A stretch of DNA of 64,000 bases from JANOBD01 sp031411495 (GTDB lineage: Bacteria; Planctomycetota; Phycisphaerae; Tepidisphaerales; Tepidisphaeraceae), in assembly GCA_031411495.1 (NCBI GenBank), contig JANOBD010000086.1, forward strand, positions 62,001-126,000, written 5' to 3'. How positions within the stretch are numbered: the stretch's first letter is position 1; each line of letters starts with the position of its first letter. Shown in pieces: positions 8,287-17,562 of this stretch. The notes beneath the pieces are model-generated. The model did no database searches, was not told where the DNA came from, and saw only the letters and a program-made list of their open reading frames with translations. The position numbers were made by a program, and so were the translations under genes.

Positions 8287-9027
8287 TCAGCCTTCTCGCC
8301 GAGTCACGCTCACCAGGCTCAAACCCAACGGGATCGGAACTCGCCCCATCAGCAAGCGCTCGGCGGCATAGCTTTCGCGCATTGCCCAGTTGATCGGCGC
8401 GGCCGGCACCTTTAAATCGCCGTGGCCTTCCTTCAGCGGCACGAACTTGCGCAGCACGCGCTCGCCGACCGCGGCGGGAAAGAGCACGGCGTTCATGTGG
8501 CTCACGAACTCCGGCTTCACGCCGTCGATCGACATCAGCGTTTTGAACGCGCTGCGCGTGTATCTACGGAAGTGCTGGTGATATTCATCGCGCTTGGTCC
8601 AGAGCCACGGATAGGCCGGCACGGTGCAGATGGCGATGCCGCCGGGCTTGAGCAGCTTGATCGCCCGCGCGAAGCACGCGTGATCGTCCTGTAGATGCTC
8701 GAGCACATCGAGCAGCATGAGGCAGTCGAAGGATTCGTTTTCGAACGGCACCGGTTCGGGCAGCGAGCCGAACTCGACGCGTACGCCGCGCTTGCCCGAG
8801 AAGTCGATCGCCTGCTGAAAGCTGTCCATGCCGACCGCGTCGTACTCGTCCTTGATGAGCGAGAGCAGGTAGCCGCACCCGCAGCCGAGATCGACGACGC
8901 GCGGCTTGCGGCCCGCCGACATCGGCAGGTAGCGATGCAGCAGGTTCCGCACGATCTTGTGCTTGGCGCCGAACCACCAGTGCCGGCTCTCGACGCGGTA
9001 CATCTCTTCGTAGACTTCGTCATTCAT
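8287..9027 (-). CDS. Class I SAM-dependent methyltransferase
   Basis: 246 residues. Motif I is VVDLGCGCGYLL, followed by an acidic GMDSF at strand 2 and LMLLDVLEHLQDD at motif IV, then LLKPGGIAICTVPAY (post-motif region). The N-terminal YRVESRHWWFGAKHKIVRNLL is typical of methyltransferases encoded near polysaccharide or lipid biosynthesis genes. No partner gene here defines the substrate. Start at ATG 9027. Confidence 0.85.
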   Translation of the reverse strand: MNDEVYEEMYRVESRHWWFGAKHKIVRNLLHRYLPMSAGRKPRVVDLGCGCGYLLSLIKDEYDAVGMDSFQQAIDFSGKRGVRVEFGSLPEPVPFENESFDCLMLLDVLEHLQDDHACFARAIKLLKPGGIAICTVPAYPWLWTKRDEYHQHFRRYTRSAFKTLMSIDGVKPEFVSHMNAVLFPAAVGERVLRKFVPLKEGHGDLKVPAAPINWAMRESYAAERLLMGRVPIPLGLSLVSVTRREG

Positions 9028-9088
9028 TCGCAGGCGATTTAACCACAGACCGCGGGCCGATGACAGCCGGGCACAACATTGCCGCGAT

Positions 9089-9976
9089 TCAAGAGAAATC
9101 GATCGGCACCTCCATCGCGTCGCCCGGCGTCGTCGCGGTATCCGACGGTTCGAGAAACGTCTTCAAATCGCCGAGCCATGTCGCGATGTCGGGGTCGAAT
9201 CGGCACAGCGTCGTCCGTACCCGCCTGCCGTCCTGGAAAAGGATATTACACTCGCAGCACGTTTCGCGTGGCTGAAGATCCAATTCGGCGATTCGCCGCC
9301 ACGCGTAGAGCCGGCCATGGACGCGGACGCCTTGCCAGGAAACGGAGACGACGCGGCAGAGCCGGTCGCTGGAAACCACGAACAAAACGAACATCGCGAT
9401 CGGACACAGAACCATCAACGTGTTGCCGATCATCGCCATCCTGTTCGACGGATAAGTTGTAGATCGCACAGCGCCGAGCAGGCCGAGGATGACGCTGGCG
9501 AGCCAGATCGTGACTGTCAGCAAAGGTCGTGAAAACCGCGGATCGTTGAAGAGCGGCGCGCTCGCCGCGTAAAACGGCGCTACCCAGAACTGTGTGCCCG
9601 GTTCGCGTGTTGCAGCAATGATCTTGGGCGCGAAGCGGTGGATCTTCTCCAGCATCGGCTGCTGGCGCGAGAGATCGATCAGGTGAGCAGCCGGCGCGAT
9701 GGAGACGGGATGTGGCAGGTCGATCTTCACGTCGGCGCTCGCAACTATTTCGCAGTCGTCGCCTTGTCGGATGCCTTCGCTGCGGACCGGACACTGCCGT
9801 AGCAAGTCCACCACGCGTAGCTTGATCCGCGCCATCTCGGCGATCGAGCGGTTGGTCGTCGTCGCGATGATCTGCTGGAGTTGTTCACGCTCAACATCCG
9901 GCCGCAACGACGGCGCGGCAGGTATCGCACGGGACTTGACCAGCCCCCATCGCATGGAAGAATTGTGGGCCAGCAT
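9089..9976 (-). CDS. Hypothetical protein with two central membrane helices
   Basis: 295 residues from ATG at 9976, which has GGAGGGAGAG directly upstream; the TTG five codons earlier lacks such a site. A soluble N-terminal half (about 150 residues) is followed by LLTVTIWLASVILGLLGAV and MIGNTLMVLCPIAMFVLFVV as a helical hairpin, then a C-terminal domain VVSVSWQGVRVHGRLYAWRRI that reads like a small PH-like beta domain with two cysteines (ETCCECNILF). No confident family assignment. Flanked on the same strand by ubiD and the methyltransferase. Confidence 0.65.
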   Translation of the reverse strand: MLAHNSSMRWGLVKSRAIPAAPSLRPDVEREQLQQIIATTTNRSIAEMARIKLRVVDLLRQCPVRSEGIRQGDDCEIVASADVKIDLPHPVSIAPAAHLIDLSRQQPMLEKIHRFAPKIIAATREPGTQFWVAPFYAASAPLFNDPRFSRPLLTVTIWLASVILGLLGAVRSTTYPSNRMAMIGNTLMVLCPIAMFVLFVVSSDRLCRVVSVSWQGVRVHGRLYAWRRIAELDLQPRETCCECNILFQDGRRVRTTLCRFDPDIATWLGDLKTFLEPSDTATTPGDAMEVPIDFS

Positions 9977-10081
9977 CTCTCCCTCCGTCAACCCTTTTCT
10001 TCGCTTCGGCGAACAGTCGCTTCATTCTGCAATCGGTGAAATCTGCGAATTCGTTGTCGACGGCTTCGTATCGGCCTCCAT

Positions 10082-11647
10082 TCAGAACCCATACTCCTTC
10101 CAACGCTTCTCGACGAGCTGCTTCGTCTTCTCGTCAAAGCTCAATTCCTTCGGCCAGACGCGGACCTGGCCTTCGCCCTTGAGCTTGCGCGTCGCATCGA
10201 AGCCGATCTTGCCGCCCCAGCCGTACTCGATGCTGGCGTGATCGAGGATGTCGAGCGGGCCTTTCACGATCTCCACATCGCGCAGCGGGTCGATGTTCGC
10301 GAAGACTTGAAAGAGAACCTGTTGCTCATCGTGTACATCGACGTGTTCATCCACCACGACGATGAACTTGGTGAAGCTCATCTGCCCCGCGCCCCAGATC
10401 GCGTGCATCACGCGCCGGGCCTGCTGCGGATAGTCCTTGCGGATCTTTACGACCGCGCAATTGTGAAACGCGCCGCTCATCGGCAGGTTGTAGTCGATGA
10501 TGTCGGGCACGAGCATCTTCAGCAGCGGCAGGAAGACGCGCTCGGTTGCCTTGCCGAGGAAGTAGTCCTCCATCGGCGGCGCGCCGACGATCGTCGTCGG
10601 GTAGATCGGATCTTTTCGCGTCGTGATCGCGGTGACGTGGAACGTCGGATACCAATCCGCGAGCGAGTAGAAACCGGTGTGGTCACCGAACGGGCCTTCG
10701 TAGAGCTTCCCGTCCGGGTCGACGTACCCTTCGATGACGATCTCGGCGTTCGCGGGCACCTCGAGGTCGATCGTCCTGCACTTCACCAGTTCGATGCCGC
10801 CGCCGTTGAGGAAGCCGGCGAAAAGCAGTTCTTCCACGTTCGGCGGCAGCGGGGCGGTGGCCGCGTAGGGCAGGACCGATTCGCCGCCGAGCACTATCGC
10901 CAGCGGCATCGTCTCGCCGCGGGCTTTCCACTTGGCGAAGTGGCGCGCGCCGTCGTGATGCATGTGCCAGTGCATCGCGGCCCTGCGCGGGCCGTGGATC
11001 TGCACGCGATACATCCCCACATTGCGATGCGTCCGCTCCGGATCGCGTGTGTAGATTCCCGCGAGCGTGATGTATTTACCCGTACCACTTTGTGTAGACG
11101 CTGCGGCGCTGGCTGCCGATGCGTCGAAGACTTGATCAGACCGCAGATCCCCATCCAGCGGCCAACACTGAATGATCGGCAGCATCGAGAGATCAGCCCG
11201 CTCGCCTTCGTATACCACTTCCTGACAGATGCCCGACTTCACCACCTTCGGCGGCAGTGTTGCCAGCTTCAAGAAGTCGAGGCCCTTCTTCATCTTGTCC
11301 ATCAGCCCCGTCGGCACCTCGGGTTTGATGAGCGCCTGCACTTTGTCCGCCAGCGCATCGAGCGATTCGCAGCCGAGCGCTTCGCAGATGCGCCAGTAGC
11401 TGCCGAAGGTGTTGATCGCGAGCGGCACTTTCGCGCCGATGACGTTTTCGAAGATCAGCGCCTTCCCGCCGAGCTTGGCCGCGTCGGATCTGTCGCGCGT
11501 GGGTGCGAGGTGCGGCGCCGGTGATTTCATCACGCGGTCGGCGATGGCGGAGATTTCGAGGATGGGGTCGACGGCCGCGCGGATGCGCTGGACTTCGCCA
11601 TTGCGTTCGAGGTGGGAGAGAAAATCGCGGAGCGTTGGGAAGGGCAT
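10082..11647 (-). CDS. ubiD: UbiD-family decarboxylase
   Basis: Prenylated-FMN decarboxylase of 521 residues. N-terminal MPFPTLRDFLSHLERNGEVQRI, central KYITLAGIYTRDPERTHRNVGMYR, VLGGES, NAEIVIEGYVDPDG and EGPFGDHTGFYS, and the C-terminal DWDP-like region (GWGGKIGFDATRKLKGEG) fit the family along its length. ATG at 11647 has GAGGG upstream. In organisms lacking ubiquinone such proteins often act in the futalosine menaquinone route, removing a carboxyl from the naphthoate precursor; the nearby polyprenyl diphosphate synthase fits this, but no mqn gene is visible, so the pathway is inference. Confidence 0.88.
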   Translation of the reverse strand: MPFPTLRDFLSHLERNGEVQRIRAAVDPILEISAIADRVMKSPAPHLAPTRDRSDAAKLGGKALIFENVIGAKVPLAINTFGSYWRICEALGCESLDALADKVQALIKPEVPTGLMDKMKKGLDFLKLATLPPKVVKSGICQEVVYEGERADLSMLPIIQCWPLDGDLRSDQVFDASAASAAASTQSGTGKYITLAGIYTRDPERTHRNVGMYRVQIHGPRRAAMHWHMHHDGARHFAKWKARGETMPLAIVLGGESVLPYAATAPLPPNVEELLFAGFLNGGGIELVKCRTIDLEVPANAEIVIEGYVDPDGKLYEGPFGDHTGFYSLADWYPTFHVTAITTRKDPIYPTTIVGAPPMEDYFLGKATERVFLPLLKMLVPDIIDYNLPMSGAFHNCAVVKIRKDYPQQARRVMHAIWGAGQMSFTKFIVVVDEHVDVHDEQQVLFQVFANIDPLRDVEIVKGPLDILDHASIEYGWGGKIGFDATRKLKGEGQVRVWPKELSFDEKTKQLVEKRWKEYGF

Positions 11648-11654
11648 GTTGCCC

Positions 11655-12758
11655 TCATTGTTCGCGCCGGCGACGGACGAGCAATGCGCTGATCGCAACT
11701 GTCACGAATATTGAAGGCTCCGGAAGTACGACGCGAATCTCCCCCGGCCCGGCGTTTTCGGCAGAGGTGTAGATGATGGGGAAGTTTCCCACCAACGGAT
11801 ACGGAACCCCATAGCCAGAATCAAGTTCGATCCGTACGTTCGAAACATCAAGCGACCCGATGCGGTTGCCATATTTCGCAAGCACCAGGTATTCATGGTT
11901 AGCAGACCACACGCGCACAGTGGGTTGGGGGAGCACGTGGGACTGCGTCAGATCAAGCGCGCCGGTGACGTCGATCCGATCGTTCACGGAATTGGCTTGT
12001 CGACCTGCAATCACCCAGTCGCCCAGCGCAAGGCTTCCGTCGAGGATCAGTCTGCCAGCGCTGTTTAATGCCGCAGTGTTGTCGAGTCTGCCCAGATCGA
12101 GCACGCCTTGCGTCAGATCCGCTACGACGCCATCTGCAAGCCGAAAGTGCTCGGCGAGATCGACCAGCCCGTTAACGCGGAGGGATTTGATCGGCGAGGC
12201 CGGCGCATTCAATGACCCCACGATGCTCGCCGCGCCATCGCTCTCGACGACAACGTCGCCTGTGAAACCGTTCAGATAAAAATGCCATCCACCCTGAATG
12301 CGAATGCGTCCGGCGCCATTCAATCCCTGCACCGTCGCGAACTGCTCGGGGTCTGAACCTGGAAGGGGCGTCGGCGCGGACGAAGTAAAGAGTACGTCGC
12401 CAACGACTTGAACCTGCCAATAGGGGTCTGCTGACGGCATGTAGTCGGTGAGCTGTGTATGCACTACGAATGGCACATTGGGCACGCCCCAGGTGCGGCC
12501 CCCGCGCCGAACAATTGAACCGACTTCAAAGCCAGGGATGTCATTGTAGTACCCGTAGAAATACTGAGGACCATTGGGATCCGAAATCGATTCGGAGAAA
12601 ACCAGCATCGTCTGCGTCGATGATGGCGGTACGAGCCCGCCTTGCCAATTCGAGCCGGTCGACCAACGTCCATCGAGTCCTAGCCCTGACCAAGTATAAG
12701 TAGATGCTAAAGCCGCAGATGACAAAACACTCACGATGCAGCATGCGGAACGTATCAT
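11655..12758 (-). CDS. PEP-CTERM exported beta-rich protein
   Basis: 367 residues. Signal peptide MIRSACCIVSVLSSAALAS, then YTWSGLGLDGRWSTGSNWQGG, the opening common to planctomycete exported beta-repeat proteins, long beta-rich repeats, and a C-terminal VVLPEPSIFVTVAISALLVRRRREQ, a canonical PEP-CTERM signal with three arginines. Its stop lies 7 nt before the ubiD ATG on the same strand, so the two could share a transcript even though no functional link is obvious. Confidence 0.85.
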   Translation of the reverse strand: MIRSACCIVSVLSSAALASTYTWSGLGLDGRWSTGSNWQGGLVPPSSTQTMLVFSESISDPNGPQYFYGYYNDIPGFEVGSIVRRGGRTWGVPNVPFVVHTQLTDYMPSADPYWQVQVVGDVLFTSSAPTPLPGSDPEQFATVQGLNGAGRIRIQGGWHFYLNGFTGDVVVESDGAASIVGSLNAPASPIKSLRVNGLVDLAEHFRLADGVVADLTQGVLDLGRLDNTAALNSAGRLILDGSLALGDWVIAGRQANSVNDRIDVTGALDLTQSHVLPQPTVRVWSANHEYLVLAKYGNRIGSLDVSNVRIELDSGYGVPYPLVGNFPIIYTSAENAGPGEIRVVLPEPSIFVTVAISALLVRRRREQ

Positions 12759-12834
12759 GCCTGAACCCCTTCTGTTGATGCAGGAGTTTGGCGAGCGGTA
12801 CTACCGATTGCAATGAGAAATCAGATGTTTCGCT

Positions 12835-13809
12835 TCAAGTCGACCTCGCCACGACAAAGTTCGCCGCCTCGATCAGCGCCAGCTTCGCGTCGTTCTCCGG
12901 CACTTCCTCCAAACAACCCAGCGCTTCGGTGATGTACCGCTTGGCGCGGTCTCGCGCGAACTCAATCGAGCCGCTCGGGGCGATCAGGTGCCGGACCTTT
13001 TCGCTTCGCTCTTCGTCATTTCCCTTGAGCAACTGTCGCAGCAGCAGCCGATGGTCCTGTGGCGCGGTTCGCAGGAAGTGAATCACCGGCAGGGTGAGCT
13101 TCACCTTCTGCACGTCGCTGCCCAGGCTCTTGCCGACTTCGCGGACGTCGCCGACGAGGTCGAGGATGTCGTCCTGGATCTGGAACGCGATGCCGATGCA
13201 CTCGCCGAAGCGGGCGAAGCTCTGCGTGACCGCTTCGCTCGCACCGGCGTAGTGCGCGCCGAGCATGGCGCTGGTCGCGATGAGCGCGGCCGTCTTGCGG
13301 CTAACGATCTGCGTGTAGATCTCTTCCGTGAGTTCGACGTTGCCGCGATTGTCGAGCTGAAGCAATTCGCCTTCACACACGCGATTGGTCGTTGCGGCGA
13401 TGGTGCGCGCGGCGAACTGATCGCCCAGGCTGCTGCACAGGTGATAGCTGTGGCTGATGAGGTAATCGCCCAGTAGCACGGCCGCCTCGTTGCCTTTGAG
13501 GTGGTTGATCGTCGCACCACGGCGGCGGAGTTCGGCTTCATCGAGCACGTCGTCGTGCACGAGCGTGGCCATGTGGACCATCTCGACGACGGTCGCCAGC
13601 GTGATGTGTGCGTCGGAGATTTCGCCCACCGCTTTGCCGGCGAGGAGCACGAGCATCGGCCGGAGCATCTTGCCGCGGAACCGGGCGACGTGCTTCGTGA
13701 GCGCGCCGACGCACGAGAGGTCGGAGCGCAGCTCACGATCGAACCGGTCGGCGACCTGATTCAAGTGGGGTTCGATCAACGCGTTGAGCCGAGTGAGTGT
13801 CTGATTCAT
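12835..13809 (-). CDS. Polyprenyl diphosphate synthase
   Basis: Trans-isoprenyl synthase of 324 residues. The first aspartate-rich motif DDVLDE is at 86-91, the second QIQDDILDLVGD at about 211-222; GKMLRPMLVLLAG near the N-terminus and RKTAALIATSAMLG complete the allylic substrate site. Chain length cannot be read with certainty, but the size and the lack of bulky residues just before the first motif suit octaprenyl-like long-chain products used for quinone tails. Fits with ubiD two genes downstream as a quinone supply set, by inference. Confidence 0.9.
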   Translation of the reverse strand: MNQTLTRLNALIEPHLNQVADRFDRELRSDLSCVGALTKHVARFRGKMLRPMLVLLAGKAVGEISDAHITLATVVEMVHMATLVHDDVLDEAELRRRGATINHLKGNEAAVLLGDYLISHSYHLCSSLGDQFAARTIAATTNRVCEGELLQLDNRGNVELTEEIYTQIVSRKTAALIATSAMLGAHYAGASEAVTQSFARFGECIGIAFQIQDDILDLVGDVREVGKSLGSDVQKVKLTLPVIHFLRTAPQDHRLLLRQLLKGNDEERSEKVRHLIAPSGSIEFARDRAKRYITEALGCLEEVPENDAKLALIEAANFVVARST

Positions 13810-14077
13810 GGCAAGTCGCAGGACCCTGCGCTCCTGCGATAGTTCTATGGGGTGGAGGCGGACGTTTCACTTATCCATGAATGTTTTCGAAAACATTGAA
13901 AACTGAAGCACGTGTAACCCGGCGAAATTGCGGAAGAAGAGGCGCACGCGCGTTGGGCTGCCGGTCTCTCGACAATCGATTCTCGTGCGCAGTCGCGAAT
14001 GAATTCGCGCCCGTCGCGTCGGCCGTCTGTCGGCGCACGATGATGCCCACGCTGCGAAATGGAGGTACTCGGACGTT

Positions 14078-14884
14078 TCAGCCCACCTCATCCGTCCTGA
14101 CGAAAAACTTGGTCAGCCGATGCGGGCCGAAGCTCGTGACCAGTGCGACGTCCGCGGCGTCGCGTCCGCGCGCCTGCAGCACCCGGCCGATGCGCTGCGC
14201 GTTGTGGCGGGCGTCCATCGCCCACCAGCGGTCGCCGAGATAGACCTCGAAGAAGGCTGAAAAATCCATTGGGCAGGGCACAATCGGCACGCCGATATCG
14301 CCGAGATAGCCGGTCGCGTATCTCGCCGGGATGTTCAAACACCGGCAGAAGGTGATCGCCAGGTGCATAAAGTCCCGGCAGACGCCTTGCCGCTCGGTAA
14401 ACGTGTCGAGCGCGGTCTTGGTGTGTCGCGCGTATTTGTAGCCGAACTCGATGTTCGACTTGCACCAGTCGAGGATCGCCTTCACCTGCGCCCAGCCATG
14501 CGGCAGTGAGCCAAAGGTCTCCCAGGCGAAATCGCTGAGCTGTTCGACCTCGCAATATCGGCTGGGCATGAGGAAGTGCAGCGCCTCGTCGGGCAGCGCC
14601 TCGACGCCCGCAGCGGGCAGATCGATCGGCCATGGCTCGGGCTGGCCGCTGTCGCGGATGGTGGTGTCGGCGGCGACGGTGAGCAATCCCGCCGGTGCGA
14701 GCATTCGCACACACGGGTTGCCGAAGAGATCGAAATAGAATCGACGTGGGATGCTGGGCGTAATGACCATCTCATCGGGCGCGACAAGGTCGCTGAGCCG
14801 CGAGGAGTGGACATTCAACATGAACACGACAGGCGTCGGCTGGCGGAATTCCAACTGAAGTTCATACCCGATTCGGATGATCAT
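14078..14884 (-). CDS. Transglutaminase-like protease family protein
   Basis: 268 residues from ATG at 14884. The C-terminal half is the transglutaminase core: ERQGVCRDFMHLAI carries the catalytic Cys, PARYATGYLGDI the following strand, FFEVYLGDRWWAMDARHN the region of the catalytic His/Asp pair. The N-terminal half is the beta-sandwich usual in bacterial transglutaminase-like proteins (LEFRQPTPVVFMLN). There is no signal peptide, so it is probably cytoplasmic. Family members act as thiol proteases or amidases; target unknown. Confidence 0.85.
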   Translation of the reverse strand: MIIRIGYELQLEFRQPTPVVFMLNVHSSRLSDLVAPDEMVITPSIPRRFYFDLFGNPCVRMLAPAGLLTVAADTTIRDSGQPEPWPIDLPAAGVEALPDEALHFLMPSRYCEVEQLSDFAWETFGSLPHGWAQVKAILDWCKSNIEFGYKYARHTKTALDTFTERQGVCRDFMHLAITFCRCLNIPARYATGYLGDIGVPIVPCPMDFSAFFEVYLGDRWWAMDARHNAQRIGRVLQARGRDAADVALVTSFGPHRLTKFFVRTDEVG

Positions 14885-15069
14885 GAACGCCGACAACCCT
14901 TTCTCATCGCGGGAGCATCGCTCCCGAAGCGCGAATGGTTCACGCCCGAAGTGTAGCGAAACCGCTCGCCGCGCGAGACGAAAAAAACGGACACAATTCC
15001 CGCTGCAGGACGGTCAGTCGGGTGTTCGAACGGGCTCACCCGGCGAGCCTGCGCCTGCCTGTGAGAAGT

Positions 15070-15539
15070 TCATCGCTTCAGCTCGGCGACGTTCATCATC
15101 GCGAGCTTGAGCTGCACCTCCACGTTCTTTACGACGTAGTTGAGAACCAGAGACCCGCTGCGCGTTGCAGGATCAAGATGCCCTTCGAACGTGCCTGTGT
15201 AATCGTTGCCCTTGAACGCTCCCGTGATGTTTCCAAAGGATCGATCGATCCGGAGAACACGCCCACCGAATCTCTGCTGATGGTCACCGCGCCGCCGAGA
15301 TCTCCGTTGGGCAATTGTCGATGTTGATTCAGGACAAGCGTCGGCTCCGACAGGGCCAATCCAATTCGCGTCAGAGACTCCCAGCAGCCGGACACATCAG
15401 TCCTCGTCGACACGACGGAGCTGGTTACATCGGTTCCGCGCACGACGCCGACACCGCCGGGCAGCTGCAACGTGTCGACAAAGATCAACGCGGCATTCGC
15501 CCCAACAACGAGAGCGCCTGTCGCAAACGCCCGGCTCAT
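15070..15539 (-). pseudogene. Frameshifted exported protein gene
   Basis: From ATG at 15539 the frame reads a signal-peptide-like MSRAFATGALVVGANAALI and then a sensible protein up to VGVFSGSID. Immediately after GGATCGATCGATCC (15238-15251) that frame degenerates (PLETSRERSR) and stops at 15129, while another frame continues plausibly as RSFGNITGAFKGNDYTGTFE, then DPATRSGSLVLNYVVKNVEV and on to a TGA at 15070. Adding one more GATC unit restores a single frame of about 157 residues. So this is a gene disrupted by loss of one repeat unit, a phase-variable gene, or a sequencing error. Function unknown. Confidence 0.6.
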
Positions 15540-15626
15540 TCGCCGAACAAGTCGATCTGCTCACCGAAGAAGGCGGAACGACTTTTCATCGCCAATGTTC
15601 AAAACGCGAAAGCGAATGCCATCAAC

Positions 15627-15665
15627 AAAACGATCCCGCTCCCAGGAGTGGGGCGGGATCGTTTT
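15627..15665. terminator. Bidirectional intrinsic terminator
   Basis: Perfect 13-bp inverted repeat AAAACGATCCCGC / GCGGGATCGTTTT around a 13-nt loop. It has A's on the left and T's on the right, so it can work on both strands. It lies downstream of the PEP-CTERM gene at 15828-16490 and upstream of the frameshifted gene, isolating the two. Confidence 0.8.
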
Positions 15666-15827
15666 CAGATGAGGCGAGAGACCCCTACGGGTCAATATGA
15701 ATTGGTTTCGACCGCGCACGAGCCCTGCATTTCCGCCAGCGGGAGAGATCAGGGCTCCGGCAGAGCGGGGTCACGAATCGCATCCGAGCCGTCGCGTCGA
15801 CGCGCGACTCGCGACGACGAGCGGCGA

Positions 15828-16490
15828 TCAGCGCCGCGAGCGGCGGACCATTGTGCCGAGCAGGCCGATTGCGGCAAGCGTCGGCTCGGGGATCAGCTTG
15901 TTCCGGACGATCAGTTCGCTGTCCTTGTTCTGGATCAACGAAGTGCCGTTCGGACCTGCGGTCGCAGTAAGCGAGGCGGTGAACTCGAGGCGGAAGTTTT
16001 CCCAGCCGCCGGGAAGGTTCACGGTCGCGCTGGCGAAGACGCCGCCTTGTGCAGAGGTCGTGGTCGACACGGGGACGCCACTGACGAGCAGGGGGAGTTG
16101 CGCGACGGCGGAGGTGTCGAGGTTGAACGCCTTGATCAGTCCGCTGGCGCTCACGCTGCCGGCACCAAAGATGGTGTAGTCGCCGATGAAGGTGGCCGTG
16201 ATCGACAGCACGGGCGTGCCGTTGCCGTGGATGATGACGCTGGCGACATCCGAGACCGTAACCGGCGTGCTGGTGCCATTGGCACTGGCAACGAACTGGC
16301 TCGGGAAGAAGTCAAAGCCGTTGGCGTCGCTGTTGGGGATCCCGCTCCCGAACTTGCCGACGGAGTTCTGGCCGGTGGTGTAGGTGAAGGTGCCTTGGGT
16401 GCCGCTCGGCGGGACCCACGGGACGACCGCGCTGGCGAATTGCGCGCATGCAACAATGGCGACCGCACCCAACAAAAGCTGCTTACGCAT
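15828..16490 (-). CDS. PEP-CTERM exported protein
   Basis: 220 residues from ATG at 16490, preceded by AGGAG. MRKQLLLGAVAIVACAQFASA is the signal peptide. The mature part is a Thr/Ser/Val-rich beta protein (GTFTYTTGQNSVGKFGSG, VSTTTSAQGGVFASATV). The C-terminus LIPEPTLAAIGLLGTMVRRSRR is a full PEP-CTERM signal. Upstream of the start (16491-16680) the DNA is AT-rich and contains TTGACA, a possible -35, without a good -10. Function unknown; followed by the strong terminator at 15627-15665. Confidence 0.85.
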   Translation of the reverse strand: MRKQLLLGAVAIVACAQFASAVVPWVPPSGTQGTFTYTTGQNSVGKFGSGIPNSDANGFDFFPSQFVASANGTSTPVTVSDVASVIIHGNGTPVLSITATFIGDYTIFGAGSVSASGLIKAFNLDTSAVAQLPLLVSGVPVSTTTSAQGGVFASATVNLPGGWENFRLEFTASLTATAGPNGTSLIQNKDSELIVRNKLIPEPTLAAIGLLGTMVRRSRR

Positions 16491-17562
16491 GATTTTCTCT
16501 CTCCTCTTCGTGACGTGATCGGTCTCGCCGGCGGCAAGACGGTTTCTAGGAAGTCCATCAATAACCGAAATGGCAAGATCGACAATACACGATTTTGTCA
16601 AACAGCAGAAAAAACCGAATGATGACAGATGCGAAAATGCTGTAAATAAATACACTTGCAGCGTTTCACGTCGAGTATTTCCAATATTTGCTTCGATCGT
16701 GTCGTGCACGGAGTCGAATGGGTGACTCATCGGACGCGAGTGTCGGTATCGACCGGCGTCTGTTGCAGGGTCATCTTCCGATCGCCCCAGAGAGTGTCGC
16801 AAGATGAAGTGGAGAATAGAGTTCCGAGTCGCGGCGGTACCGGCCGTGCTGCGCCCGCGAGTCATTTCGCGCAGCGCGCGGGGGAGAATGGAGGCGTCAA
16901 ATGCGCGCCGACCCCCGAATTAAATTCCGAACGTCGCTGCGCTCCTCAGAGTACAGGCTGCCAATCTCAGAGCGAGAGGATGGGTGCTCATTCCTCTCGG
17001 CGACTGGTGGCGCGACCCCCGGTTTTTCGCCAGATACGCATTCCGTAAATCGCAGTCGAGAGGAAGTGAGAGGAAATGAGAGCCTTTTCGGCAAACACGG
17101 ATCGTGCTGGCGGATTCGATGGTAGAAACCGGTTCCGAGCGCGGAGTGTCATCGTCACTCAGATCGGCACAACGCTTTGTGCCGCCCCGATTCTGCTTGC
17201 AAGCCCGGCCGCATTCGACTACGGTTCGGGGTTCAATGACGCGGGCACTTTCTTACAAAGTCCTTACCGTAGTCGTACGTCGGGTCGGCAGCGCCGGCAC
17301 CCGAGTTGGCCAATCACCGGCCGGCTTCCGACGTCACGGTGCCTGAAAGTCGCCTACCCGGCGACGGCGTCTGTCGGCCCTGTCCGACGTCCTGTTACAG
17401 CCCACACCCGGGCTGTCCCCAATCGGAACAACTTGTCTTGCCCGCTTCCGTTGCGCCGCGATGTATCGCATCTTGCGTATCGCGTAAGTTGGCAAATGTC
17501 TCGACTCGGATCGGCCTACGATCCGATCTTCACGCAGTTCGGTACGCACTACGAGAACACCC
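16491..17562. other. Long non-coding stretch ahead of ilvB with several hairpins
   Basis: No convincing gene on either strand; the long plus-strand frame that enters from 17076 is out of register with ilvB and looks random. The 400 nt before ilvB hold several inverted repeats: CGGCACAA/TTGTGCCG (17165-17184), GACTACGGT/ACCGTAGTC (17217-17225 and 17266-17274), GTCGCC/GGCGAC (17349-17365) and CAGCCC/GGGCTG (17398-17415). This could be a structured 5' leader, or the remains of intergenic repeats. No poly-T terminator is seen after the hairpins. Confidence 0.4.

Noticed and set aside
10238..11524. 428-residue open frame antisense to ubiD
   Set aside because: Shadow frame; His/Arg/Asp-rich and without any domain pattern.
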